Notes: a model not told the origin generated them from the sequence alone. Shown: positions 42,671-52,793, numbered from the stretch's first letter. The stretch is DNA of 64,000 bases from Cellulophaga baltica (GCF_018861125.1 NZ_JAHKQN010000019.1:158849-222848); one strand, 5' to 3'. Translations and numbers: made by a program.

Positions 42671-44587
42671 ATGAAAAATATATATTTAATAGTACTTATT
42701 TTTTCTTCAACTATTGGGATGTCTCAAAGTAAAGAAGAGAGAGCAGATGCTAATTTTAAAGACTTTAAGTTTAGTGAAGCTATAAAATTGTATGAAAGTT
42801 TAGCATCGGATAAAAAGAAACCATCTTTGCACATTATAGAGCATTTGGCACATAGTTATTTTAACATAAATGATTATCATAATGCTAAAAAGTGGTATAG
42901 CAAATTGTACACAATTCAAGGTGAAAAAATAGAAGAAGGTAACCTTATTAAATTAGTACAATGTTTAAAAGCAGATTTAGATATTGAAGAGGCTGATAGG
43001 TTACTTAATGAGTATTATACAAAACCGCAAAAGCTAAAAATGATTTTGGCTCAAAAGGTTTATTTAGATAGTATATCAAAAGAAGAGCCTAAGTATACTA
43101 TTAAGAATTTGTCTTTTAATAGTAAGAAGTCTGATTTTGCTCCGTACTTGTATACCAATGGTTTAGTTTTTGCCTCAGCAAGAGATACCATAAAATCAAA
43201 CAAATTATACCCTTGGAATAAACAACCTTATCTTGATTTATATATTACAAATCCACATCAAGATGAATATGAACCAGAAAAGTTTTTGGAAAATTTAGAA
43301 TCAGATTTTCATGACGCTACAATAGCTATGACTTGGGACGCAAAAACAGTTTATTTTACACGTAATTTTATAAAAAAAAATAAACTTACAGCAAATTCTG
43401 ATGGGCTTTCAAACATGCAAATTTTAAAAGGTACTATAGTTGATAATGAATTGACTAATGTAACTTCATTAAGTTTTAATAGCAATGATTACTCATGTGG
43501 TCACCCAGCAATAACAGCTGATGGTAATTACATGTATTTTACATCTAACATGCCCGGCGGTTATGGTGATTCAGACATCTATATGGTAGAATTAAACTCT
43601 TCTGGTGATGCGGGAAAAGAGCCTGTTAATTTGGGGCCAATAATAAATACACGGGGTCGTGAAATGTTTCCTTATGTAGTAAATGATGTATTATATTTTT
43701 CTTCTGATGGACATTATGGTTTAGGCGGATTAGATGTTTTTGCTTCGGTAATTATGTCTGAAACAGAATATTCATTGCCGTTAAATAGGGGAGAACCCAT
43801 AAATAGTAACATGGATGATTTCTCATATATTAGAGAAGTAGCTTCAAACAATGGGTATGTCGCTTCAAATAGAGCTGGTGGTGTTGGTGATGATGATATC
43901 TACTATTATGAGGGAATTAAACCTACAGATTGTTTAGAATACTCAGGTAATGTGTTTGATAAAAAAACAGGGGAGCCTTTGCGAGAAGCTACAGTTGAAA
44001 TATACGACTCTGAAGAAGGCTTAGTTTTGGCTACTAAAACGGATATGTTGGGGTATTATAACTTTATACTCCCATGTAATACAACCAATAAATTAGTGTT
44101 TTCTAAGAAAAAATATTCAAAAAAATCAGTAGAAGTTTTTACAGACGAAAACCCGAAAGCTCCTTCTGAAAATAATAAAGTGTATTTAACTCCTTTTGAA
44201 AGTTTAGTCGTAAAAGATGATGGTGTAGAAAAAATTAAAGTAGAACCTATTTACTTTGATTATGATAAATTTGATATAACAACCAGAGCAGAAATTGAGT
44301 TAGAAAAAGTATTGTTTGTACTAAATGAATTTCCTGAAATAAAAATTAAAATAGAATCACATACAGATTCTCGAGGTAAAGATATATATAACTTAAAACT
44401 ATCAGATAACAGAGCAAAGTCTACCAGAGCATATTTAATATCAAAAGGTATTGCTCCAGACAGAATAGAAAGTGCAAATGGTTATGGTGAATACCAATTA
44501 AAAAATGAATGTAGTAATGGTGTTCGTTGTACAGAACAAAAACATTTAATGAACAGAAGATCTGATTTTATTATTGTTTCAAAATAA
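42671..44587 (+). CDS. OmpA-family protein with TPR, WD40-like and carboxypeptidase-regulatory domains
   Basis: A 638-residue envelope protein in the usual PorE-like layout. Signal peptide; TPR-like helices about 20-130 (ADANFKDFKFSEAIKLYESL); PD40 beta-propeller segments about 150-415 (TADGNYMYFTSNMPGGYGDSDIYMV; VLYFSSDGHYGLGGLDVFA); a CarboxypepD_reg domain about 420-500; and an OmpA domain about 525-638 (YFDYDKFDITTRAEIELEKV ... SHTDSRGKDIYNLKLSDNRAKS). The OmpA part should bind peptidoglycan and tie the complex to the cell wall. It completes the adhesin/PorP/OmpA triad and is followed by a strong terminator. Confidence 0.93.
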   Translation: MKNIYLIVLIFSSTIGMSQSKEERADANFKDFKFSEAIKLYESLASDKKKPSLHIIEHLAHSYFNINDYHNAKKWYSKLYTIQGEKIEEGNLIKLVQCLKADLDIEEADRLLNEYYTKPQKLKMILAQKVYLDSISKEEPKYTIKNLSFNSKKSDFAPYLYTNGLVFASARDTIKSNKLYPWNKQPYLDLYITNPHQDEYEPEKFLENLESDFHDATIAMTWDAKTVYFTRNFIKKNKLTANSDGLSNMQILKGTIVDNELTNVTSLSFNSNDYSCGHPAITADGNYMYFTSNMPGGYGDSDIYMVELNSSGDAGKEPVNLGPIINTRGREMFPYVVNDVLYFSSDGHYGLGGLDVFASVIMSETEYSLPLNRGEPINSNMDDFSYIREVASNNGYVASNRAGGVGDDDIYYYEGIKPTDCLEYSGNVFDKKTGEPLREATVEIYDSEEGLVLATKTDMLGYYNFILPCNTTNKLVFSKKKYSKKSVEVFTDENPKAPSENNKVYLTPFESLVVKDDGVEKIKVEPIYFDYDKFDITTRAEIELEKVLFVLNEFPEIKIKIESHTDSRGKDIYNLKLSDNRAKSTRAYLISKGIAPDRIESANGYGEYQLKNECSNGVRCTEQKHLMNRRSDFIIVSK

Positions 44588-44603
44588 AAAGTATAAGTGG
44601 TTA

Positions 44604-44646
44604 TATTAAAAAAGAGCATCGTTTTAAATGATGCTCTTTTTTAATA
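44604..44646. terminator. Bidirectional terminator
   Basis: A 17-bp stem centred on AAAGAGCATC / GATGCTCTTT with a 9-base loop, between the plus-strand OmpA-family gene and the minus-strand gene ending at 44655. T-runs occur on both strands. Confidence 0.9.
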
Positions 44647-44654
44647 ATATGAAA

Positions 44655-45275
44655 TTATTTATTTAAAGGTATGGTACCAACAATATTACCTTCTTTAACT
44701 ACATACAACATATTAGCAATTGGAGCATTCCCATAACTATCGTCTTCCCAAGCTTGTTGATGAAAATTAACAAATGCATTTAATAATTTATTTTCTGCAT
44801 CTCTAGAAATTACCATCATACAAGTTCTTCTCGGAATTGTTACAAGTAACTCTTCAGATTCTAACATTTTGTGAGCCTTTAGCATGTGATTTACAGAGAG
44901 TATTCTCTCACTAGAAAAATCACGACCGCTTGAAGTTAATAGTTTGTTCTCAAAAGCTTCAGAATATTCAAAATCAGTAACAAATTCTTCAAGGTTTTTA
45001 AATGAATCAGCTATAATTTGATTACCATCCATTGTTTTTAAATCTTGATTGGTTAAGAAAACAAAATTTTCAGGTGTATCATAACCATAGCCTACAACAA
45101 CTTGAGGGTTTTCATTATCGCCAATTAAGGTAGAACTAACTGCACCAGCTCTTAATCCACCCCAGTTTCCTGGTTTTAAAATAGGGTATATTTTATGATT
45201 GCCACTTCTTTTTTGTGTTGCAATTTTTTCAATTTCTTCTTTTGTTTTTTCGTTTCCTGAAATGGTATTACTCAT
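44655..45275 (-). CDS. Hypothetical protein downstream of the DUF4132 gene
   Basis: A 206-residue cytoplasmic-looking protein with no signal peptide or membrane segment. It starts with a charged helix (KTKEEIEKIATQK). It contains IYPILKPGNWGGLRAG, VVVGYGYDTPENFVFLT and TIPRRTCMMVISRDAENKL, which look like conserved cores, but I do not recognise the family. It lies on the same strand as, and 109 bases downstream of, another small protein gene, which is followed upstream by the giant DUF4132 gene. A shared function is suggested only by this order. Confidence 0.7.
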   Translation of the reverse strand: MSNTISGNEKTKEEIEKIATQKRSGNHKIYPILKPGNWGGLRAGAVSSTLIGDNENPQVVVGYGYDTPENFVFLTNQDLKTMDGNQIIADSFKNLEEFVTDFEYSEAFENKLLTSSGRDFSSERILSVNHMLKAHKMLESEELLVTIPRRTCMMVISRDAENKLLNAFVNFHQQAWEDDSYGNAPIANMLYVVKEGNIVGTIPLNK

Positions 45276-45384
45276 GTTACTTTATTTAATTATAACAGAT
45301 TTTTTATTAAAGTTATAGAATATCAATAAGGTTTATTTAGTCTTTTTTATAAGTGTAGCTATCTGTTTTATATTTGAACAACTA

Positions 45385-45801
45385 CTACCAATATGAACCG
45401 ACTAAAAAAGTCATTCTAATAAAGGCAATAGTACTTTCTTTAGTTAAATTTATAGGAGATTCTAAGGTTGTAACCTCATCACTATCAATAAAAACAACAA
45501 ATAATCCATCTTTAAAAGCTATTAAAACATTATCAATAGCTTCTTGCTCAACTGCTAAATCTTTATTAGCGAGGTCACCAAAATCTACCTTGCCATCTTC
45601 AGCTTGTTCTTGTATTTCTGTAGGACTTAAAAAACCTACGATATTTACTTCTTCTCTCTTTTTATTAAATGCTTCTACTTGGTTTTTTACGCAAGCCACT
45701 AAAAGTTCCTCTAAGGTTTTTGGTATTGTAGCTAAGGTTAATGGTATTTGTTTTATTTTTTTTTTACCTAGTCTCTTTAATTGCAATGTTAGTTCTGGCA
45801 T
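45385..45801 (-). CDS. Hypothetical 138-residue protein between the DUF4132 gene and 44655-45275
   Basis: A soluble protein with no recognised domain. It begins MPELTLQLKRLGKKKIKQIP and carries a hydrophobic but not membrane-like C-terminus (NVLIAFKDGLFVVFIDSDEV ... STIAFIRMTFLVGSYW). Codon use fits the neighbours, and the opposite-strand ORF covering it has an unnatural composition, so this strand is preferred. The gap to the DUF4132 gene is 120 bases and contains a GC-rich hairpin. Function is unknown. Confidence 0.65.
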   Translation of the reverse strand: MPELTLQLKRLGKKKIKQIPLTLATIPKTLEELLVACVKNQVEAFNKKREEVNIVGFLSPTEIQEQAEDGKVDFGDLANKDLAVEQEAIDNVLIAFKDGLFVVFIDSDEVTTLESPINLTKESTIAFIRMTFLVGSYW

Positions 45802-45815
45802 AGTTTTTTTCTTTT

Positions 45816-45905
45816 ATGCGTTAGGGATTGTCGTGTAAAGCCCACAGTGCAAATGGCACGAGGACTTGAAACAAAAGCCCGCCCCACCTAAGTGGGGAAC
45901 ACCCG
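45816..45905. repeat. GC-rich REP-like element with hairpin
   Basis: A short stretch of clearly higher GC than the surroundings, containing the stem CCCCAC/GTGGGG around CTAA (45882-45897) and several GCCC/GGGC-type words. The look is that of dispersed palindromic elements in flavobacterial genomes. I see no second copy in this window, so the repeat status is inferred. Confidence 0.4.
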
Positions 45906-45921
45906 TATTTTATAACTAATT

Positions 45922-48900
45922 TTAACTGTTTATTTGAGCTAAAATGGTTGGATCTTGAATTTTATTATCTTCAGAGAGTAGTTTCATTTTTGAAATTATT
46001 TCGGCTGATTTAGGGTCATCATCTACAAAAGGTAAAAACATGCGCCCTCTATGTTGACTGTGAACGGGTAGTATTGCTAATGAGAGACCATTTTTACTAA
46101 CCTGAGCACTACCTAAATGAATACGGTATTCTCCTAAAGTACCTTTTATTATTATATGACGTTCTTTAACAGTAATGTTCTTGAGTTTAAATAATTGAGC
46201 AGATTCTGTTGCTAAAGCAGCCCTCATTTGCATGGTACTATGACTTGCTTCTGGGTCAACACCGCCTACATGTGCAACACTAACAACAAGATCTAAATCT
46301 CTCATAATTTCACTAAAAACTACCGACGGTACATTTTTAAGAGGTATTGGTTTGTAATTTTCTAAAGAATAAAAAACAACATGCTCTAAAGTAGGAGCTT
46401 CTATATCGGCAGGAGAAAACCAATCTGCCATTGCATACATAGTGGCCATTAACCCTTTTTTATGATATACTTTTTGAAGTCCGTCTTCATGGCTAACTGT
46501 CCAACCGCGACCTCGTAATAATGCTACTGTTTTTTGAGGTTGAATTTGATGACCTTGATAACGTTCAGATTTAGAACCCAATTCTTCTTCATCTTTAGTA
46601 ACCAAATAAAGCTCTCTAAATACTTGTTTAAAAGGTTGAACTAAACGCTCTGCAAATAAATATTTCTGATACAAATCCCATTGAACAGCTTTGTATAAAT
46701 GTGAAGAGTGAGCAATAACTAAAATATCGTTTTCTTCTAAGCTATGCTTTTTGCCTTCTGTATCAGTTAAAATTCCATCAGTATAAAAACCAGAAATTTG
46801 TTTTTCAGGTGCGAATAACACCAATTTGCTAAGCATTGCTTTTACAATTGGATGTTGCATTATTTTGTGAATTTCTATTGCAGTAAATTCATCTTCGTTA
46901 ACCATTGCATTTTCTAGTGATAAACGAGTTCTACTATATTGCTTTGTTAAATAAGACTTGCCTTCTTTTAAAGCCATTACCTGCTTGTCTTTTTTGTATT
47001 TTGCAGGAATAGATTTTTGTTTTTTATCACCTTTAGTAACTAAAATATCGGTTTTACCTTGATCTGTAATTACTAACTCAATAACGGCATCATCAAACTT
47101 TAAAACTGCATTTTCCATAATGGCTAATGTTGCCTTACTTTCCATTGCCCAACTAAAACGAACGCGATCTTGAAAACCTGCGTTTCTAGACAGGTTGTCT
47201 AACGCAATCTCTACTGCATTTTTTTCACTCTCTTGACGTTGCGCACCAAATTGCTTGCTTTCTTTTAAAAACTTTTGCAATAGGTTATATCGTTTTAATA
47301 AATCTTTTTGAGGTATTGTTTTACTTAAAGGAATCAGCCCTAAAGCTCTAACATAATCTTTATCTCTTTTTTCTGTAATCTTTTTTAATGTTTCAGTGAT
47401 TTTTACTTCACCTAACATCACACTTGAATATAATTTTACTTGTCTGTGACCATTACCATCTGTAATATATTTTGCCGCTTCATGTAAAATTTTCCAATTA
47501 GCTTTACCAATATTTTTATACACTTTATTAAACCAGTCTATATCAATCGCACCAATTGCAAAGTCAGACTTTGGAATGTTTGAATACCTAGATATTATGG
47601 TTTCTTTCTCACTACTCATATAATCTGATGCATGTGCTTGAAACCACCATACAGCATCTTCTAATTTTTCTAAACCAAGGTATTCACCAACAAAACCTGC
47701 CCATTGTGTTGCATAGCAAGCAAGCTCTATTAATCTTTTTTTAGCAATTTTAGTTTCATCTGCAATTGCTACAAAATCTGCATAACTTTCTGTTTCTTTT
47801 AATGCACTCTTTTTTAGAATAGAACTAAAAGTAGATTTTTTAGTGTCACCGTAGTAACTATAGCCACGTTCAAAAGTATCTTTACCCATACGTTGCAACA
47901 CCTTAAAAAGATAGTCTACTCCCTCTATTTTTGAAAGACTAGAAATATAACTCGTAGCGTCTGTTGCTAAATCTCCACGTTCTAACTCTGTAGAAAGTAT
48001 GTTAGTTTTTAAAGAATTTAAGACTCTGTAAGGAACCAATGCTACATCTAAATTACCATTACGTATTCTGTAGTTTTGAGTGCCATCTAAAATTGACATT
48101 AGTTCGTTCGAGTTTAGCGCCTGAAAAAGTAAATCATCTTTAGTAATTAAGTTTTTTTGATAGAGAATTAATGAAATATCTAAAAAAGGTAATTGTAGAC
48201 CTCTATTGGTATTTCTTTTTTCAGTAATAGCATTTATATCTGTAATTGGTTCAGGAAAGCCTATATATTGAGCTAAGATATACATTTTTATATCCCAATA
48301 TTTTTTTAGTTGATCCAGGTCTCCAAACTTTATAAGTTCTTGCTCATCAATAACAACAACCAAACCATTAATAACATCAACCCAATTATAATTGTTGTAC
48401 CTATAGCCTGTACCATAGGTGAATTTATCTTTTTTTAATTTCTCAGGAAAGTTTGCAATAGCATCTTCCCATACACTTAATTTAAAGCTTAAAATTGCGG
48501 GCCTATCTGCATAAGCCCTAAACAATCGCTTTAGTATTTTAGTATACCTAGTATTTGTGCTGTAATAGCTACGGTCTGATAGATCTAGCTTTATTCCTTC
48601 TAAATTAGGAATGTATTGCTTAACAAAATCTTCAAGTTTCTCGTAACTACCATAAGGAGCAGTATACGTATTTATGTAGTTTATAGCAGCGTACATTTCA
48701 AAATCGTTTAGCTTGCTTTCATTGTACCATTTTATCCAAACATCTGCTAAGGGTATATTATGCAAATGCTCCTCTGCAGACATCTCTTTTTTATATTTTT
48801 TAATTTCATGAATAGAATTGGCTAATAAAGCTGTGGTTGTACCACCATCATAAGCCTCTAATTTATATTCGTAATTTCTGTGCTCATAAACTAATGCTAT

Positions 48901-50913
48901 TAAATTATTTATAGCTGCAACTGTTTTACGCTCATCTATAAAATTGCAAAACTTAAATTTTGCTTTAGAAATACCCAGTTTATCTAAAAAGCCTTTGCTA
49001 TTATCAAACTGAATTTGGGGTGTATATAATGAGGATAAATTAGAATAATCTACTGCACCAAAGCCATTGCTATATGTAAATCCTATTTTAGTTTTAGAAA
49101 ACTTATCTAAAAATACACTTTCATTTTTAGTGAATTTTGGTCGCTCTTTGTACAAGTTAATTTGTTCTTCTACAAATGCCGGATATTGTTCTTCTTCCTC
49201 TATTAACGTTAATATTTCAAGAGCAGCCAAACGCTTATCTACTGCCTTAGCCGTAATTAAATTTTGTGTACTTTTTTTAAATACATCCTCTGGTTGCTTA
49301 ATTAAAAGTTTAATTAAGCCAGATCGGAGCGTTTTGTTTTTACGGCCAAATAAATCTTCCATAACATCTAAATCTTCTTGAAATAAAGTCATATGATGAA
49401 AAACGGTTAAACCTGTAGACATTACAGACTCATTCCTGTCTTTAATAGCTTGGTGTGCTAATTGTCTGCGCCAAGCATTTTTAGATAGAATAAGCTTTTC
49501 TGGTTTTTTGTATCCATAGTTGTAACCAAAAGAATAGGTGTAATGTTCGGGAAATACTTTTCTAATATAATTTTCTCTAATCTCAGAAGGTAATTTATTT
49601 AAGCTATTTGAAAGCAAATGCAAATGATCTTCAGTCGCATTTTTTATAATAAAATTGTAGAAAAAATTTGGTTGTACTGTAAAGTTATGCCAAGAGAACA
49701 CTTTACTTTCAAATACTTTACCCTCTTTCGGTAATGCTTCAGCTACATTTTGAAAACGTTTAAAAAGTTTATTGTCTACATCAATATTAGGCAGGTTAAC
49801 AACCATCCAATAATCTAATGCAGCATTTTCACCAAACTCTTTTTTAAAATAATCAACTATAGTACTATTGGTTCTACCTGTTTGACTTATAAAGTATAAT
49901 CCTAGTAATTTTTTTTCTAATTTATCTGTACCATAAACAAGTTCTAGTGCTTTACTATTAGCTACATCAACATCAATGATACCTATAGCCCATAAACCTA
50001 CATAAATTTCCAAATTATCATTGCTTTTTAAAAGCGTATCTATATCATCTAATTTTAAAATGTAGTCTTTACTTATTTCTAAAACTCTTTTTATAGTAGT
50101 TTTTTTAGGAGCCTCCCAACCAAAACCAAACCAAGTATCTACGGCTCTAACAACACTACTAAAACGCATTAAATCATTTTCTAAAATAACGTTTATTATA
50201 TACTTTAAAGCACCATGACTAGTTTCATCTAATGATTCTAAAATTGTTTGCCGTAAACCTTCTTGGCGTTGCGCAGCAATTAATAATTTTGAAACAAGCT
50301 CCCAATACTCTTCTTTTTGAGTAAGTAATAAACCTTTAATAATGTCTTTACTTACACCACCAATTTCATCTTCAGCTTGTAGAATATCATTAACAACCTC
50401 ATCAACTAACTCACCTTTATATTGCAAAACTACACCAAAAAAATAGCTATGTTTATGATCAAAATAGGTGCTGTACTGAAACTGTTCTTTTAATGTTAAC
50501 GCACCAAAACCAGCACGGTTTGATGCTAAGAGTTTTCTAAAATAATTTATTTTATTGTATAAATGTGTTGAGTTTACTTTTGCTCTAAAAGCTCTTCTAT
50601 TGTAGCCACTTTGGTAAGGTAGTGTATCGAACATGCTCCACAATACGGCTAAATAATGTGCTTGTACATCACCAAATAATAATTTTCCTAAACGCGCACC
50701 TTCTGAATTAATCCAAGGGTTTATGGTTTCAGCATCTTTAAAGGCATTAATAAAGGGTGTAATATATGCTTGGTTTCGATTTTCATCACTTAAACCAGAT
50801 AATAATAATCCGAATATTTTATAAGGTTCTGAAAAGTTATTGAAGTCTGATAATTTTAAAGCTGCTTTTTTATGCCTATTAATATACTCTTGTGCTTTTT
50901 CAAATGGGATCAT
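45922..50913 (-). CDS. Giant DUF4132-domain protein
   Basis: A 1663-residue cytoplasmic protein. The N-terminal two thirds are helical and repeat-like, without recognised enzymatic motifs. From about residue 1210 the DUF4132 region follows (DRVRFSWAMESK, then VQPFKQVFRELYLVTKDEEE, RYQGHQIQPQKTVALLRGRGW). The last 250 residues match the conserved tail seen with it (PLKNVPSVVFSEIMRDLDLVVSV; HLGSAQVSKNG; LPFVDDDPKSAEIISKMKLLSED; IQDPTILAQI). The E. coli relative with a WGR domain is MolR/YehI, whose role is poorly defined; no WGR is seen here. It heads a minus-strand set with two small genes. Function is unknown. Confidence 0.87.
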   Translation of the reverse strand: MIPFEKAQEYINRHKKAALKLSDFNNFSEPYKIFGLLLSGLSDENRNQAYITPFINAFKDAETINPWINSEGARLGKLLFGDVQAHYLAVLWSMFDTLPYQSGYNRRAFRAKVNSTHLYNKINYFRKLLASNRAGFGALTLKEQFQYSTYFDHKHSYFFGVVLQYKGELVDEVVNDILQAEDEIGGVSKDIIKGLLLTQKEEYWELVSKLLIAAQRQEGLRQTILESLDETSHGALKYIINVILENDLMRFSSVVRAVDTWFGFGWEAPKKTTIKRVLEISKDYILKLDDIDTLLKSNDNLEIYVGLWAIGIIDVDVANSKALELVYGTDKLEKKLLGLYFISQTGRTNSTIVDYFKKEFGENAALDYWMVVNLPNIDVDNKLFKRFQNVAEALPKEGKVFESKVFSWHNFTVQPNFFYNFIIKNATEDHLHLLSNSLNKLPSEIRENYIRKVFPEHYTYSFGYNYGYKKPEKLILSKNAWRRQLAHQAIKDRNESVMSTGLTVFHHMTLFQEDLDVMEDLFGRKNKTLRSGLIKLLIKQPEDVFKKSTQNLITAKAVDKRLAALEILTLIEEEEQYPAFVEEQINLYKERPKFTKNESVFLDKFSKTKIGFTYSNGFGAVDYSNLSSLYTPQIQFDNSKGFLDKLGISKAKFKFCNFIDERKTVAAINNLIALVYEHRNYEYKLEAYDGGTTTALLANSIHEIKKYKKEMSAEEHLHNIPLADVWIKWYNESKLNDFEMYAAINYINTYTAPYGSYEKLEDFVKQYIPNLEGIKLDLSDRSYYSTNTRYTKILKRLFRAYADRPAILSFKLSVWEDAIANFPEKLKKDKFTYGTGYRYNNYNWVDVINGLVVVIDEQELIKFGDLDQLKKYWDIKMYILAQYIGFPEPITDINAITEKRNTNRGLQLPFLDISLILYQKNLITKDDLLFQALNSNELMSILDGTQNYRIRNGNLDVALVPYRVLNSLKTNILSTELERGDLATDATSYISSLSKIEGVDYLFKVLQRMGKDTFERGYSYYGDTKKSTFSSILKKSALKETESYADFVAIADETKIAKKRLIELACYATQWAGFVGEYLGLEKLEDAVWWFQAHASDYMSSEKETIISRYSNIPKSDFAIGAIDIDWFNKVYKNIGKANWKILHEAAKYITDGNGHRQVKLYSSVMLGEVKITETLKKITEKRDKDYVRALGLIPLSKTIPQKDLLKRYNLLQKFLKESKQFGAQRQESEKNAVEIALDNLSRNAGFQDRVRFSWAMESKATLAIMENAVLKFDDAVIELVITDQGKTDILVTKGDKKQKSIPAKYKKDKQVMALKEGKSYLTKQYSRTRLSLENAMVNEDEFTAIEIHKIMQHPIVKAMLSKLVLFAPEKQISGFYTDGILTDTEGKKHSLEENDILVIAHSSHLYKAVQWDLYQKYLFAERLVQPFKQVFRELYLVTKDEEELGSKSERYQGHQIQPQKTVALLRGRGWTVSHEDGLQKVYHKKGLMATMYAMADWFSPADIEAPTLEHVVFYSLENYKPIPLKNVPSVVFSEIMRDLDLVVSVAHVGGVDPEASHSTMQMRAALATESAQLFKLKNITVKERHIIIKGTLGEYRIHLGSAQVSKNGLSLAILPVHSQHRGRMFLPFVDDDPKSAEIISKMKLLSEDNKIQDPTILAQINS

Positions 50914-51322
50914 ACGTATGCTAATCTTTTTCGCGTTGTTTGTATTTTTAGAAATCTAAAATTTGTATAAGCTATATTTATTATAATATAAACGAATACA
51001 TATCTTATTAACTAAAACCTTTTTGTCTTATTTTAATTGGTATTAAAATCTTTTGCAAGTTAGATTTTGAATTTTAGTTTTGAATCCCTGAATTAGGGGA
51101 TATTTAAAATTTATAAAGTTTTTTTATAAAATGAAAAACAATTTAATACTTATGTATTAGAAAAAGAATCTTTTGTAAATTAGCACACTCTTTATAACGT
51201 ACGACCAATTTTAAACCAAAACATATTCCATACAGGCAATCTATTAAGTTTAATAGCGCTTAAAGGAATTTTATAAAAAATTAAATTGGTATAAATTATA
51301 GCTTACCAGCAACATAGTATTT
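50914..51322. other. 409-bp divergent intergenic region
   Basis: Between the DUF4132 and CstA-like starts. It is very AT-rich with no convincing ORF. It includes the 10-bp palindrome CATACGTATG over the DUF4132 start (50911-50920) and an imperfect hairpin ATCCCT/AGGGGAT at 51084-51101. I found no full TAnnTTTG box at a useful distance from either gene. Confidence 0.5.
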
Positions 51323-52738
51323 ATGATTACTTTTATTACTGCTTTTATTCTATTAATAATAGGATACTTCACTTATGGGAAATTTGTTGATAGAACCTTT
51401 AAATCAGATGCTAATAAAACAACACCAGCACATACTTTAGAAGATGGTGTAGATTTTGTACCCATGAACAGTAATAAAAACTCTTTTATTCAAATATTAA
51501 ATATTGCTGGAGTAGGACCAATTTTTGGTCCAATATTAGGTGCTTTGTATGGTCCTTCAGCTTTTTTATGGATTGTTTTTGGGTCTATTTTTGCAGGTGG
51601 AGTTCACGATTATTTAACGGGTATGATTTCTATACGATTAGGCGGAGCACATTTGCCAGCAATGGCTTCTCATTTTTTAGGAAAATCATTTAGTCATGTT
51701 GTAAATTTATTTACTTTACTATTATTAGTGTTAGTAGGTACTGTTTTTGTGACTGCACCTGCTGAAATGATTAATCACTTAATTGATGGTGAGACCGGTA
51801 TTTTAAAAATTATTATTCTGCTTATTTTCTTTTACTATATTGTTGCTACAGTATTACCAATTGATAAAATTATAGGAAAAATATATCCTATTTTGGGTAT
51901 GTTGTTAATAATCAGTGCAATTGGCATTTGTATTGGTATGTTTATTTATGGTAATCCATTACCAGAGTTGACATTGGAAAATCTGCATCCGCAAAACATA
52001 CCCTATTACCCAGTAATTTTTCTAACCATTTCATGTGGGGCTTTATCTGGTTTTCATGCTACGCAATCACCAATTATATCACGTACTATTGATAATGAAA
52101 AAGATGGAAGAAAAGTCTTTTATGGTATGATGATATTAGAAGCTTTTATTGCTATGATATGGGCGGCAGCATCAATGAGTTTGTTAAATACAGAAGAGTT
52201 GAGTGCTCTTTTAGCAGAAGGTGGCCCAGCAGCAGTAGTAAATAAAATTGCAATAATTCTATTGGGTAGTGTTGGTGGTACCATTGCTGTAATTGGTGTT
52301 ATAGTTTTGCCAATAACATCTGGTGATACATCATTTAGGGCGGCAAGAATGATAATCGCAGATTACTTGAAAATAGATCAAAAAGTGTTAAGAAATAGGT
52401 TTGCAGTTGCAATTCCATTATTTGCCATTTCGTATATACTTACTAATATGGATTTTCAAATGTTATGGCGTTATTTTTCATGGTCTAACCAAGTAACCGC
52501 ATCTATTGCTTTATGGATTGGAGCTGTATATTTATATGAGAATAAAAAATATTATATAATGGCTTTAGTACCTGCATTTTTTATAACCTCAGTAATTCTT
52601 TCATACATTTTTTATGATCCAACAATTGGATTTAACTTAAGTCCGATGTTATCAAATTGGTTAGGTTTAATATTTACGTGTTTGTTAACCTTATTGTTTT
52701 TTACGGTCATGAAAAAAAGAAAACCTTTAAAAGCATAA
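51323..52738 (+). CDS. CstA-family carbon starvation transporter (short form)
   Basis: A 471-residue polytopic inner-membrane protein with about 12-14 hydrophobic segments. Conserved blocks include GPIFGPILGALYGPSAFLWI with FAGGVHDYLTGM (about 67-105), SCGALSGFHATQSPIISRT (about 237-255) and LPITSGDTSFRAARMI (about 331-346). E. coli CstA (701 residues) and relatives carry pyruvate or peptides; this version lacks about 230 residues and belongs to the shorter class frequent in Bacteroidota. The true substrate is not determinable here. It is followed by its own terminator, so it appears monocistronic. Confidence 0.9.
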   Translation: MITFITAFILLIIGYFTYGKFVDRTFKSDANKTTPAHTLEDGVDFVPMNSNKNSFIQILNIAGVGPIFGPILGALYGPSAFLWIVFGSIFAGGVHDYLTGMISIRLGGAHLPAMASHFLGKSFSHVVNLFTLLLLVLVGTVFVTAPAEMINHLIDGETGILKIIILLIFFYYIVATVLPIDKIIGKIYPILGMLLIISAIGICIGMFIYGNPLPELTLENLHPQNIPYYPVIFLTISCGALSGFHATQSPIISRTIDNEKDGRKVFYGMMILEAFIAMIWAAASMSLLNTEELSALLAEGGPAAVVNKIAIILLGSVGGTIAVIGVIVLPITSGDTSFRAARMIIADYLKIDQKVLRNRFAVAIPLFAISYILTNMDFQMLWRYFSWSNQVTASIALWIGAVYLYENKKYYIMALVPAFFITSVILSYIFYDPTIGFNLSPMLSNWLGLIFTCLLTLLFFTVMKKRKPLKA

Positions 52739-52763
52739 TAAAAAACTATAGTTTTCGCTTTAT

Positions 52764-52793
52764 AAAAGTCACCTGGTTTAGGTGACTTTTTTT
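52764..52793 (+). terminator. Terminator after the CstA-like gene
   Basis: An 11-bp stem AAAAGTCACCT / AGGTGACTTTT with a 5-base loop, running into a seven-base T tract, 25 bases after the stop. Confidence 0.9.

Noticed and set aside
45374-45838. Plus-strand ORF of 154 codons
   Set aside because: It overlies the minus-strand 138-residue gene. Its product is Ser/Lys-rich without a plausible fold, while the minus-strand product looks natural and matches the direction of its neighbours.
50911-50920. CATACGTATG palindrome over the DUF4132 start codon as an operator
   Set aside because: Only 10 bp and partly coding; too weak to claim alone.
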